NCBI GenBank assembly: GCA_022702545.1
Contig: JAHRBC010000004.1
Span: forward strand, 682,001 to 746,000
From: Phycomyces nitens
Taxonomy: Eukaryota > Mucoromycota > Mucoromycetes > Mucorales > Phycomycetaceae
Reading direction: 5' to 3'
DNA length: 64,000 nucleotides
Shown here: in pieces, positions 34,352-45,554 of the stretch
How positions within the stretch are numbered: the first letter of the stretch is position 1
How the letters are laid out: the number at the start of each line of letters is the position of its first letter
Program-made: the position numbers and the translations under genes
The notes under the pieces: generated by a model
The model's input: only the letters and a program-made list of their open reading frames with translations
Told to the model about the DNA's origin: nothing
The model's database searches: none

Positions 34352-35385
34352 ATGAAAGAAACCAGAAGATTCACTGCAGCAGCAGAAAATCAGTCCAAGC
34401 AACCAAGCCAGACAAAGAATACAAAAAAGAGATCAGGACGTCCTCAACTTACGCGATTATCCCCTATTCGAAAACTTATTGTCGAAAAGAGTACCAATTA
34501 CTTGAAGACTCCTACTGAAATCTCCAGGGAACTCAATGTTTCCAGAGAGACCGTGTCAAGAATCATCAAGAGATTCGAAGAGACAGGTACCACAAGCTAC
34601 AAACCCTTGGGTGGTGATTTGAAAAGTATTATTCAGGAACACCACAAAAAGTTTATCATTGACACCATTGACAATAACGACGGAATAACCTTAAAAGAGC
34701 TTCGATCCAAGGTGTTGGACGAGTTTGATGACATTAAAAGTATCAGCATCTCAACTTTATGGAAGTTTTTAAAGCAGGCCAACAAAAGCACCTTAAAGAA
34801 ATCTATATCAACAAAAGAACAGCCGAAACGGTCGAGAAACACATTAAAAGAAAAGAGTTTATAAAGAGACGTTATGTCATCAAATTACAGTTTCAATTGA
34901 CGAGCAAGGATTAATTGTGAATATGGCCAATGGTCAAGCAAAAGCAAATAACAATAATACAACTTTTGTACTATGCACCAAAGGTGTTGAATTTAGCCAA
35001 GTAAATATGGCTGATAAAAGGATCACCTTTTCTATTTTCAAGTTACCTTCAATTCATTTCTGTATGCAATGCTTTTAAATGGTTTGTCCGACTATCAGTT
35101 GAGAAGCTTGATAGAGCCAATGGTGGCCTTTATAATATAGCAACAAGGGATAAATGCACTAGAATCTTGAGCTTTATGAGTGGTTAGGTGCAATAAACAA
35201 GCATAATATAAGGTCCCTGTAACTTTGCTCCCCTTTCTTGAATTCTGGTGAGAAATGTTTATAGAATCCTAAAAAGAAAAACTTTGTAAACCAATATCCT
35301 TTGGATGATTAGGAATAATTGTGTGAAGTAATAAACATTTGTAGTTACAGAGTGACTAAAGAAGACTGCAAAGGGAAAAATGGAC
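34352..35385 (+). pseudogene. Decayed Tc1-like transposase, N-terminus nearly intact
   Basis: The first 171 codons from the ATG at 34352 are open and carry a paired-like helix-turn-helix region: LSPIRKLIVEKSTNYLKTP, EISRELNVSRETVSRIIKRF, then DNNDGITLKELRSKVLDEF and SISTLWKFLKQ, typical of IS630/Tc1 transposase DNA-binding domains. After a frame change near 34795-34800 the other frame reads EIYINKRTAETVEKHIKRKE, and after a second change SIDEQG (first catalytic Asp context) near 34895-34910. Further on, about 35227-35385, CSPFLNSGEKCL, NFVNQYPLDD and VTKEDCKG resemble the transposase C-terminus but include stops. The middle is unreadable. A dead insertion, unless the N-terminal part alone is expressed as a DNA-binding protein. 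Confidence 0.75.
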
Positions 35386-36560
35386 CTTGAGTTTTTTCTA
35401 TACAAAATGTATTGATATAAAAGTAAACATTTATCAAGTCAATTCTTTTTATTTGATGTATGATACCATTTAAATCGGTGCCGTTTTGGACATTTAGCCT
35501 TTCTGTGGTTATAGTTTTATCACCCCTTGTTGCGGCTGTTGATTTGATATCACATTTTGAAATATAATCATCATCATTTAACGTATAGCAAATATATAGA
35601 CATGGCTACTATAAAGATATTGAGCTATTGTAAGCTCTGTCACAAGGTGTAAACGAAAGGCATGTCTTTACATTGATCTTAATCTTAATGTATGTAAGTA
35701 ATCGGTCTAGTAATTTATAATCGTAAATAATATCTTTTATGTAATAAAATCAAGCCATTTATTTCACATGAGATAACGCTACATTTATAATTTTCTAAAG
35801 CTATCAATACATTATGTATAAAAGAACAGCACTTATCTCATACTCTATTATACTTATTTACTATTTGGCCAGAGCATTTCCCAACTGTTTTGGTGTGGCA
35901 GGTTGGATTAACTTTGAGCACATATTACCACCCAGTATCTTCAAGGGAAATAAGAATACCGTGAGTGTTATTTATCAATGAAAGAATATTATGGCTGTTT
36001 ATATACTATTATTCAAATTATTTTGTAATTAGAATTTCTGTTGTATAACGAGCAGTCATCCCTTTGTATGAAGTGCATGAGTGTCTGATGTATAACTACT
36101 GAACTGTCAACTTGGGGTCTTTGACAAAGAGTAATCAGAGGTTATTTATTGTGAATACCACAACAGCTACCAAAAAAAATGTTGACTCATTTGATTAGAA
36201 ACCCCATTTTCACTTGTTTACTATCCAAGTAACCCTGCTATACTGTTATATTCGACTATTTTCATTATGCTTTGAGTAAACCTAATATTTAGGGCTTTAA
36301 GCACGGTATTAAGAATACCAAGAGTTGTCTGAATACGGAAACGCATTATCTCTTTCCTTCAATCTGATTTGGATCCCGTGAAAGTATCCATCTACTGTAG
36401 TTATATTTCATCTTAATATATTATTATAAGACAAAAGGGCAACAAGTTCTGATTATGCTCAGCCGTCATATTTTGGTATAGCAATTTTTTTTACTTTTTA
36501 TTAGGTGTATATGGATATTAAATCAAACAAAGAAAGAAATATTTAGGGAATAAAACTATC
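35386..36560. other. AT-rich intergenic DNA
   Basis: No frame worth noting and no repeat pair recognised; AT-rich throughout. Confidence 0.55.
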
Positions 36561-36564
36561 TAAA

Positions 36565-36640
36565 AGTCTCTGTGAGATTCGAACTCACGGTCTTCCGACC
36601 AAGGCCAGAAAACCACCTGTCAAGTCAACCAAAAGTCAAC
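36565..36640 (-). pseudogene. Degenerate tRNA-like sequence (Leu/Ser-like 3' half)
   Basis: On the minus strand the T arm is perfect: GTGAG-TTCGAAT-CTCAC (36588-36572), followed by an acceptor-like AGAGACT (36571-36565) and then T-rich DNA, as after a Pol III gene. Just 5' of it is GGTC-GGAA-GACC (36600-36589), a hairpin like the long variable arm of class II tRNAs. Further 5' a box-A-like TGGTTGACTTG occurs. However, the acceptor stem pairs at only about five of seven positions and a regular anticodon arm is not visible, so this is a pseudogene or a tRNA-derived repeat rather than a working tRNA. Confidence 0.45.
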
Positions 36641-36875
36641 TATAGACCGAGACGGGATGTTCAAAAGAACAACAAAATTCAAAAGACTAGGGCTATTCCT
36701 CACTGTTTTAAGCAACAAAGGCTATATTCAGTTACGAGACCCCGCCTCTTTCGTTTCATCTAAACGCGATTTTACATTCTCTGGATTAACATTATCAAAG
36801 TGCTCTTGGGTATAGCTACTAGAGTAGTACAACCAAGAACGATCAATATAGTCTAGTAGCCCAGGGGGGCTACGG

Positions 36876-36942
36876 GCGAGAATTGAACATTGTTTCCAGC
36901 GCAAGATAATGGCCTAAAGACGTTCAGCCAAAATCCTGACAA
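36876..36942 (-). other. Second tRNA-like sequence (Leu-like 5' half)
   Basis: On the minus strand GTCAGGAT (36940-36933) is followed by TTTGGCTGAACGTCTTTAGG, which resembles the 5' end, D arm and box A of tRNA-Leu (GTCAGGAT-GGCCGAG-GGTCTAAGG). A box-B-like GTTCAATTCTC lies at 36888-36878. The T arm does not pair. The same stretch also looks like part of the 3' region of large-subunit rRNA (see findings), so its origin is uncertain. Confidence 0.3.
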
Positions 36943-37600
36943 GCACATCTTCGCAGCACCTGGTTCCATTAACCGACCACGAGAGATTGGAGGCTTGAAT
37001 AAAGTAGGACTTTATACACTGTCACAATATTGATTGCCGGACAGCAAGAGATTGGCCAGATATCGCAACGGCCATGTACCAGACTCAGGGCTGAAATCCC
37101 TACTCAGGCTTTGGAATTGAATGTCCCAACTTGAGAAGACAGTCATACCCCAGACACAGAAGTGCCTCTCGCACAGGCTGAGTTGGTTTGGTTGCCGAGA
37201 GATAGCTTCGTCACTGAAACGCTCGGATGCCAATCTCAAGGCGACTGAACTGCCTTGAATCATTGAACTTCCCCATCTGTTGCCAACGAAAGTTGCATCA
37301 TTTTGGCCTGTCATGAAGAGTGGTGGTATCTCATTGGCGCCCGATGGCTCCCACCTATTCTGCACCTCTTCATAACCGGACTCGACCTAGAGTCCAGCCA
37401 GGTTTCAGACTAGAAGGAATCAAGACAGAACAGGGTTTCTTGCCGGCCGATTTCAGACCAATGTCTGAAGGATGTTTGGTTTGACAGTTTTGATTTGCAT
37501 CGCAACCGTCTTTACAAGAGGCTTACTTGATAGCGAGTTATCAAGTCCAAGGCAGGGACGTCTTATAGGCGGAACCAGAGAGGAGCATACTATTGAATAA
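36943..37600. other. Less AT-rich accessory block, no gene recognised
   Basis: This stretch is visibly richer in G and C than its surroundings. A 117-codon minus frame (37012-37365) spans it without a recognisable domain. Together with the neighbouring tRNA-like sequences it may be a Pol III-derived repeat, an rDNA relic or an LTR; I found no direct repeat pair to prove any of these. Confidence 0.35.
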
Positions 37601-40600
37601 AAGTTTATGAGTTTTGAATTGGGATGTTTTGACTCTTGACATTACTTACATTGACAGAGTTGTCCAAGTAAAAAAGTGGTTAAAAACAAAGTCCGCATGT
37701 CAATATGTTAATCATTGCAAACCAATGGACAAAAATTATGTAGCATTCAGCTCATTAGAGTACTAAATTACTTACCGGAACAGCGTGTCAAAGTAGAAGG
37801 CGAGTGGGAAAAAAAGGCGTCTTGTTTCTTCCCACACCAAAGGTTTACTTATGATTATTTTTTGATTGCTATGATGACGCGAGCCTGGGTTGGCCAATGA
37901 GATATCCCGTGATTCCTGAGATCACATGAGAGCCTGGGAGCCTTTGACGTGCTCCAATACAAACCCATAATAAAGTATGTAAAGGAAAGCAGTAAAAGAC
38001 TAAACGTAAAAGCAGTAAAGGAGTGTAACTTTTGGACAATGCAGTTGTAATATTGTACTCCGTTACCGAGTTTAGCTGACTATTTAATACCAGTCTAAAA
38101 GTGTGACCAAGTTCCGTGGTTTTGTACCTTGAGATATGTACACCACAGCTGAATGAAATCCAAACTCTACAATAGATCTCTGGCTACAGTCTGCAAATTT
38201 ATGGTAAGTTAACATCTCAATAGCTATACACCAAGCACTCATACACATCTCATACCAAGTGACAAATGATCATTATACAAAAGTGATTCTAATTACAAGT
38301 GAATACCCCTAATAGATCAAACTCGGAAAATAAAATAAAAAATAAAATCATTGAAACCCCCTTTAATTAAGTGAATAAATAAATTAAAATTACAAAAAAG
38401 TAATATAAAAGTTGTTTGTGTTGCTCTTTCCTGTGGTTGTAACTGGGTAATATTTCTCTCATACTCTGCAATTTGTAAAGTTTTATAATATGCCACCTTC
38501 TCTGATGTAAAAAAGTAGGATAAAGCCAAATGAACAGTTTTTTGAGGTCTTTTCTACGGTATATCCAACTATTTATTTTTTATTAACCGCTTACTTTTTC
38601 CTGCTCTGGAAATCAATTTTAATATATCACCGACATTTGGCTGTTTAGGAAGCAAAAATTAGAGTTACATATATAAACCCAGTGGTGGATAAACCTTATT
38701 ACATTTAATATACGATATTAGGAGTCGAAATAAATTCAAACACCGTCGCATTTTTTCTGTTGTTTAAAAACTGCTATCCTAATAAATTCCCACACTGCTA
38801 GGGCTTTAAAAACAGAATAGAATATAGAGTCAGAATAGTATGAGATTTAAAATATTCCTACACCGTTCATAAAAATCTTGGATCAGATATGGCGAGGATG
38901 CTTTATAAAATTTGAAGTTACGTTTGTAATTTTTTTTTCTGAATCGTATACAAAAATATGAGCTGTGACACAGATTATCAAACGCAAAGGTACAAATATG
39001 ACGTGGAAGATAACCTTTCAAGATGGAAAAAAGTATCTATTGTTTGTTTTTTACAAAAGACAATCGAGCCTAAATTTACATTTTGGATTTCAAAATATGT
39101 TTGCAAATGCATTTATAAAAAAAGTCTCATTAACCGTTACGGAAAACATTTACACTGTATTAAATTTGTTTCCGTACGCATAAATAATTTTAGAGTTCTT
39201 TTCAAGATACCCAGGGTCTACAACATTGTCCTTTAATAAAATACTAGAAACAAGCAAACAATCGTATCCTTGAAGACATCAACATCAACATCCGTAATTT
39301 CATTCAGATCAAGAAACTAGTCTAGGTTCTCTTGATAAATGTTTGCCCTTGCAATATTACTAGGCCGACATTCTGAAACAGCTGAATATAATTCTATATA
39401 GTGATAAATCACCTGTGTATACATACATAAAAGATGGCTAATTATCATACACTATGACCATACCCTTCTTTTTACAAAGGTGAACAAAAAAGTATGATGT
39501 GTATATATGTTCATTTCTAGGCTTCTCATGACCATAGATACCAATAAAAAAGCATTGTATATTCTCTTGTACCTGAATATCTGTGAATGGAACACAAATG
39601 CAATAAAATTGCCAATATATTTAGAGTACACAATCAAAGCTGCGCTACTTGACAATAAAAATGCTCTAGTGCGTTAAAACAAGTTTCTTTTTGAAGAATA
39701 AAAGTCAGGCTTACTTGTATGTGCTGCCAGGAAAGACTTTTATGTCTATTGGAATGATTGTTTGCTATTATTATCTTATCTATATCCAAATCAACATGTA
39801 AACAAAAACAAAGCTTATTCTATAGGGGTTACCATGGCTTGAATACAAAAGCAAAAATGAAATAAAAAGATATATAGACCCACAATTATATAAGGAATCT
39901 TTATAGATTGGATTTGTGTACTTTATGGCACAATTCAAATGTATTTAAACTGAATATCGGTTCGTTTTACTATGTCAGTATACAAGCAATAAATAGCAAA
40001 TATTTTTTATGAATATATACATTGAATAATCTATCATTAATTGCTTACTTTAAATACACATGGTAGCTTGATATAAAGTCAAATAATTAATCCTATTAAA
40101 TAATAATCGTGCAAACATTAAAACCATAAAATATACTCTTGGACCAAATATACGCCTATTCATGAGAAATCCAAGTTCTTTTATTGCATGCCTCAAAGAC
40201 CGGTGAGTGTAGAAAATATTTTGTATGAATTGTAAATATTAAAAATAAAAAAAAAATATCAGAACACTCTAGATGCTTATTTGTGTAATCTTGATATTAG
40301 AATAAAACGAATGATTGAATATAATCAAGACTAGTTTATTTCCATTGTTTGGTCACTCGCTTGAATACTTGACTGGTACGACCCTGAGTGGCAAGATGAT
40401 AACTGATTATATTGATAACCTTGGTGACTTTCATAGACATTGCAAACCAGAAACTATTCTCTCTTTAAGAGGATTATCTAGACTATTATGTTCCACAAAG
40501 TGGGGTATAAAGGCTAATTATCTATTATTCTATTTTATTAAATTAAATTAAATATGACTTATAGACATATAATATATAAAATGATACCTGCTCTCAAATG

Positions 40601-41076
40601 ATCCTTGTTCTTGAGAATTGCACAAGACAAACAAGAGGATCTGTGTAGGGCTTATATTTAGCTGTAATGAACATAAAATCCAATTGAACTTTAATCGAGT
40701 GAAACTAAGCCAAACTAGCCAAGAAGTACGCCATAGTCTCTTGTTTAAGGTGGTATCATCTGAATAGACAAGGTACAAGTTATAGAATAGCATAAAGAAT
40801 ATGTTATTGTGGGACTATATTCTGTATATAGAAACTGTTCAAAATCAAGCGGGGTCTTGCACCAATTCGACTCTAGACATGTGACTTGACGGGAGCCGCG
40901 TTCCAATAAACCCAACCAGATCATTCTGACCTTTATCTTTCTCTCTCCTTCATTTTCGATTATTTTTATTATTTTTATTTACCCCGCAAAAATACCTGTC
41001 AGTCTTGTTTCTTTTCTTTTGTCCATACTTTCATAAATACGTATATAAATATAACTCTCTTTGGCAAATCAAGAAC
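37601..41076. other. Long AT-rich intergenic region
   Basis: No gene supported. Overlapping frames at 38958-39236 (92 and 72 codons, plus) show no family. A possible decayed transposon end occurs at 38302-38390 (see findings). The final 200 bases before 41077 have a CT-rich and T-rich stretch (about 40930-40985) that is probably the promoter and leader of the kinase gene. Confidence 0.5.
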
Positions 41077-41229
41077 ATGTTCAAAATAACCCCAAAATTA
41101 CACGAGAAGATCCAGCACTTTGCAAGGTTTCCTCAAACAGGAGTGTCTCTGAGACAGATGGTCTTGTTTGGTAAGGATTCCTAAAGACCACCCTCGAATA
41201 TCCAATAACAATATTGTACATAAAAAACC

Positions 41230-41274
<45 letters not shown>

Positions 41275-43126
41275 ATGTATCATTAATAAAATAATAATCT
41301 TATGGTTATATATATATATATATTTTAAAAAAAAAGGCCAGAAACCATCTCAGGCAACTCTCTTCAAGGCCAGTCAGTTCTTGCATGGTAAGCACGCAAG
41401 AATCTTTAGTTATTTATCAAATGAATAAATAAAAGCAAAAAAAAAGGGAAATGAAGGTGGTAATGTTGTGAGGGTTTAGAGGAATTGCCAATCCGACTTG
41501 CTCATCGCGTCAAGGATCTGGAGGAATTGCCCCGTTACTTGAGTGAGATGCCGTCAATTCTGAAAGTCAAAGACTGGTACGCTCAATCATTTCAGGTAAC
41601 AAGGAGCAAAAAACAAGAAAAGAAGCAAGGAAGGAAAAAAAAAAAGGCTAAACTTGTGGTGTAGGAACTGATTGAACTGCCACCACCTCGTCTGTCCCGA
41701 GAGATGAAGGAAAAGTTCAAACACGCGATCAAGAATACCAATCATATCATACCTCCCTGCGTCCCTAATCCTGCCAACATTCATCTCTCGAGACCTCACA
41801 TGGAAGCACGGATGACTCTACCTATTGGGCATCGGTATGTTTGGATGGTTTGTTGAGTGAGTGGGCTTTGGGATTAAAGAGTGTCGCAGGTACTTTAATC
41901 CGGTAGAAGACATCAGTTGCTCTCCTGAAGTCCTTACCTATACCGACAACTTTGTAAAGACGATCGAGGGCGTCAAACGGCGACATGACCCGGTTGTCAC
42001 CACAGTTGGTAGGGAAATCTCCATTGTCCAGACATAGTTTGGATGCCCGCTTACACTGAACACTTGCTTGCATGTGATTGTGTCTGTGTGTGTATTTAGC
42101 CCAAGGAATTCTGGAGTACAAGGAGCATCGGAAACCTCTCGTAATTGATACTGAGGTCGAGAAGTTCCTCGATCGATTCTATATGTCTCGTATTGGTATC
42201 CGAATGCTGATAGGTAGGTAATGGTTAGGTGCAAGGGACCGTAAATAACAACCCTTTTGTTTAGGCCAGCATTCGACCCTGTATCGGGGTCCATTTCGTC
42301 GGGACTATGTGGGTGTGATCTGCACCAAGACTAGCATCCGGGAAATTGCCCAGGACGCAATTGCCAATGCACGCTATATTTGCGAAGACCATTATGGTCT
42401 GTTCAAGGCACCCGAGGTCAAGATGTTCTGTCCGGGAGATATTGAGTTTATGTATGTTCCCTCCCATTTGAACCATATGATCTTTGAGCTCTTGAAGAAC
42501 TCGCTTCGTGCCGTGGTCGAGAGGTATGGCAGTGACTATGAGGACGACTATCCCCCCATTAAGCTGGTGATTGCGCATGGAAAAGAGGTAAGCGATTCGA
42601 GACACAAACTGAATAAATCGTATGTTTTTTTTAAAGAAAGCTAAAATATTATCTATTATCTAGGACATTACCATCAAGATCTCTGATGAAGGTGGTGGAA
42701 TTCCTCGATCATCTCTCCCAGATGTCTGGGCTTACATGGTAGGCTTTGTTTCCTATTGTGACAATAGACTAATAGAATTATTGGGAACATGATTAGTATA
42801 CCACTGCTGAACGACAAGAGTTGGAACCCGAGTTCAACAAGAGTGAATTCAAGGCACCCATGGCTGGTTTTGGCTATGGGCTTCCTATCTCTAGACTGGT
42901 AGGTTTATATGTTCAAGAGAGCGACTGGGGATGTTGGTTGACAAGTAATATGTATATGTATAGTATGCACGGTACTTTGGTGGTGATTTAAAGCTGATAT
43001 CAATGGAAGGGTAAGTTATATTGAAAGAAATCGAATCAAAATAACCATCTTGTTTTTAGATATGGCACAGACGCATATCTTCACCTCAACCGTCTTTCGA
43101 ATAGCGATGAACCTCTCATAATGTAA
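41077..43126 (+). CDS. Mitochondrial PDH/BCKDH kinase family protein (11 exons)
   Basis: Kinase that phosphorylates and shuts down the pyruvate dehydrogenase (or branched-chain ketoacid dehydrogenase) complex in the mitochondrial matrix. Exons: 41077-41170, 41337-41387, 41480-41595, 41665-41834, 41890-42008, 42100-42213, 42265-42587, 42664-42738, 42797-42898, 42964-43010, 43060-43126; 425 residues in one frame. N-terminal helical domain: GVSLRQMVLFGQKPSQATLF, EELPIRLAHRVKDLEELP, DPVVTTVAQGI, FYMSRIGIRMLIGQH. C-terminal GHKL ATPase domain: N box FELLKNSLRAVVE, G1 box SDEGGGI, G2 box [20 protein letters not shown]. All match the PDK family; pyruvate dehydrogenase is the more likely substrate but BCKDK cannot be excluded. 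Intron 1 holds long TA repeats. Converges on SOF1 with 167 bp between. Confidence 0.94.
41233..41262. repeat. (TA)n microsatellite in kinase intron 1
   Basis: About 15 uninterrupted TA dinucleotides followed by imperfect TA/TG runs; likely length-variable between strains. Confidence 0.9.
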
Positions 43127-43293
43127 CCTGTCCTTATCTTTAACCTCTTTACACAACCTCCAAATGCTAGTAATTTATATTGTATATGGATCTTCTATTC
43201 TTTTCTTCTTTTTTTTTTGGTTTAATATAATAAGAAAAAATTGCATTATATGAAAATACGATGTGTAATGAAAGGAGCTTGTGTGTACATGGT

Positions 43294-45043
43294 TTATTTG
43301 GCAATGCCAATGATTGCCTTTTCTCTCTCGGATACCTTTTTCTCTTCGGTTCCCTTTTTGCTGTGCTTCCGTCTGTTGTCTTCCTTTCGCTTCTGGGCCG
43401 ACAGCATCTCCTTCTTGAGAGAATCTGCCCGCTTGACACCATAAGGTGTGTGTCTGTGTCGATCGATACGCTTGATTTCATCCATGTGGCTATAACGCTC
43501 CTTGAGTTTGGCAGCGTATTCAAGGTGGTTCTTCTCACGCCAATCCTTGACACCCAATTTCTCAGATGCCTTGGCCTTCCAGAGACGGATATTACCATCG
43601 TCTGAACCAGACAAAACGTATTTGCTATCCATAGAAAACTGGACGCAGAAAATTCTGTAAAGGTTGTCAGGTTTCAATGGACTGTTGAATCAATAAAATG
43701 ATAACCATACCTCTGCATTCGCTTTGTATGGTAGACATCTCTACTGTGTCCACTGCGTGCGTTGTAGATACGGAGGGTACGATCATAAGAACCAGTAACG
43801 ATTTCCTGACCAGTGGGAGAATAATCGACATCAAGACTAGGGTTCAATATTAGTAAAAGTCGATTCTCTTTGGTAAACCTTTTAGTTATTTACATGGCAG
43901 AGACATGATCCTTGAGAATGTTGTGTGCAGACTTCATGTTACGCATATCGAATGTGTATGCATTGTGATCTTCACTACCCTTTTGTGTATTTATCCAGCA
44001 TTAGTTTTATCCCTAAAAAAAGAGCAACCTTTGACCCATTCAAATGACTTACAGCAGTAAAGATAAAGGCCTCCATAGGATTCCATGCAATTGCGTTTGT
44101 CTTCATCTATATCAAAACACAGCTATCAATCAAACAGCTCTCTAGCACTACAAAAATCACTTACTGCCATCACCAACTTTGACAAGGGCTTGCTGGTTCT
44201 CAGGTCATAGAGAACAATGGTACGATCTTGTCCGCAACTGGCCAAGATGTTGGTTTCGACCTGATTGAACTTGACGGTCTGGTATGAGTCGGCTCCCCAC
44301 TCGAAAGAGTGAATGGGGTCTGAGCGGGTCTCATCCCAAACATCGACAGTATGTCCAGATGTAGCGAAAATGGGGTCGCTGCGATGATGAGTTAGGCCGG
44401 TAAAGGCATATTTGCCCATATAAGTCTCGATAGGATCAGTTCCCTCGGACTGGTTCCAGATCTTGACGGTCTTGTCAGCCGAAGCAGACAGGAATTGTCC
44501 AGTATGATGGCCAGAGCACACTCCGTTAACCATACTAGTGTGACCCTTTGTCTTCCAGGTTGTTGCCTGTTCAGAAAGATCCCAGATTCTGATCTCTATA
44601 AAGTTTAATTGAAAATTATTAGCATTTAATATCATAATTCTACCTATCAAGCACCAGTACTTGACAGGTGGATTTAAACAGTGCACAAAACTAGATATTT
44701 TACGTACCACCATCACCACTGCCGGAAATGATTGAGTTGAGCTTCTGGGGATGCTTTGCCATGCTGTACACACCGTCAATGTGGCCACTCAGGGCACCAA
44801 CAAAAGGCTTGGCAAACAGACGCTCGAGTTTGACAGTGTTGAGGGCACGGACATACTCTCTTCCCTTTTCGAATGGGTGGAGTACGGGGTCAAGGTTGCG
44901 CTGGACCTTGTGGGTATCCTGTGCTCGCTCGCGAACGTAATCAGAAGAGGATCGAGACAAGGCTTTGACTTTCTGTGAAAATATAGAATCTGAGATGGTC
45001 AAAGAGCTATTGTGATCTGTTGGGCCATTTGAAGTCTTACCAT
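43294..45043 (-). CDS. SOF1: SOF1/DCAF13 WD40 protein, ribosome biogenesis (7 exons)
   Basis: Nucleolar protein of the small-subunit processome, needed for 18S rRNA maturation. Exons in minus order: 45043-45041, 44972-44708, 44595-44165, 44106-44053, 43979-43894, 43836-43711, 43654-43294; 441 residues. Exon 1 is only the ATG; splicing gives MKVKALSRSSSDYVRE, the usual family start. WD40 repeats: GHIDGVYSMAKHP...SGSGDGEIRIWDL, GHTSMVNGVC...SASADKTVKIWN, FATSGHTVDVWD, ILASCGQDRTIVLYDLR, AFIFTAGSEDHNAYTFDMR, IVTGSYDRTLRIYNARSG, YVLSGSDDGNIRLWKA. The Sof1 C-terminal domain follows: KLGVKDWREKNHLEYAAKL, HRHTPYGVKRA, then a highly basic tail. Length matches yeast and human members. Confidence 0.94.
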
Positions 45044-45554
45044 GTTGGAGATCTAGGATACCTGAAAGAGAAGAAAATTGAGTATCAGCAAAGAATCGAG
45101 TTTCTGTGGCGCAAAAGCAAGTCACTCTACCTTTTTTTGGCCTCCGCACCAAACCCTTTAAATAATTTAGATAATGCTTTTCATGTAAAAATAATACATT
45201 TATATATTTATTCATTTATTCATTTATTTCTATAAAAATATATCAGAACCTATTTCCACCTGGGAAAGGAAGATCCTTGGTACCTTTTAAAGTGTGCAAG
45301 TAAAGAAGAAGGAAAGAAAGAAAAAAAGAGAAAGATGAAGGTGATTGTGTACGAGTGAGGTTGTGTAAAAGATCAAAGTGAGAGAGGATGTATACACATA
45401 AAAGGAGAACCGCGAGCCTTAGTTTTCCTGATTGTCTCCATGTATTTTTCTGTTTCTGTCCGTTCAAACCACAAATACACAAACAGAAGGCATGAAGATT
45501 TGAGAATATACACAGCTCAAATAGAGAAATTCAACCCTAATAGTCCTCATTCTC
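45044..45554. other. Promoter of SOF1 and 3' flank of zinc-finger gene
   Basis: Both neighbours are on the minus strand. The region holds pyrimidine/purine-rich tracts (about 45300-45340) but no gene. A frame running into SOF1 exon 2 from 45215 is an intron read-through and was not used. Confidence 0.55.

Noticed and set aside
38958..39236. Two overlapping plus-strand frames of 92 and 72 codons
   Set aside because: AT-rich sequence, both frames open by chance, no motif in either.
44700..45215. Long minus-strand frame suggesting a 171-residue protein start for SOF1
   Set aside because: It reads through intron 1 and exon 2; the residues before KVKALSRS do not resemble the family, whereas ATG plus intron restores the family start.
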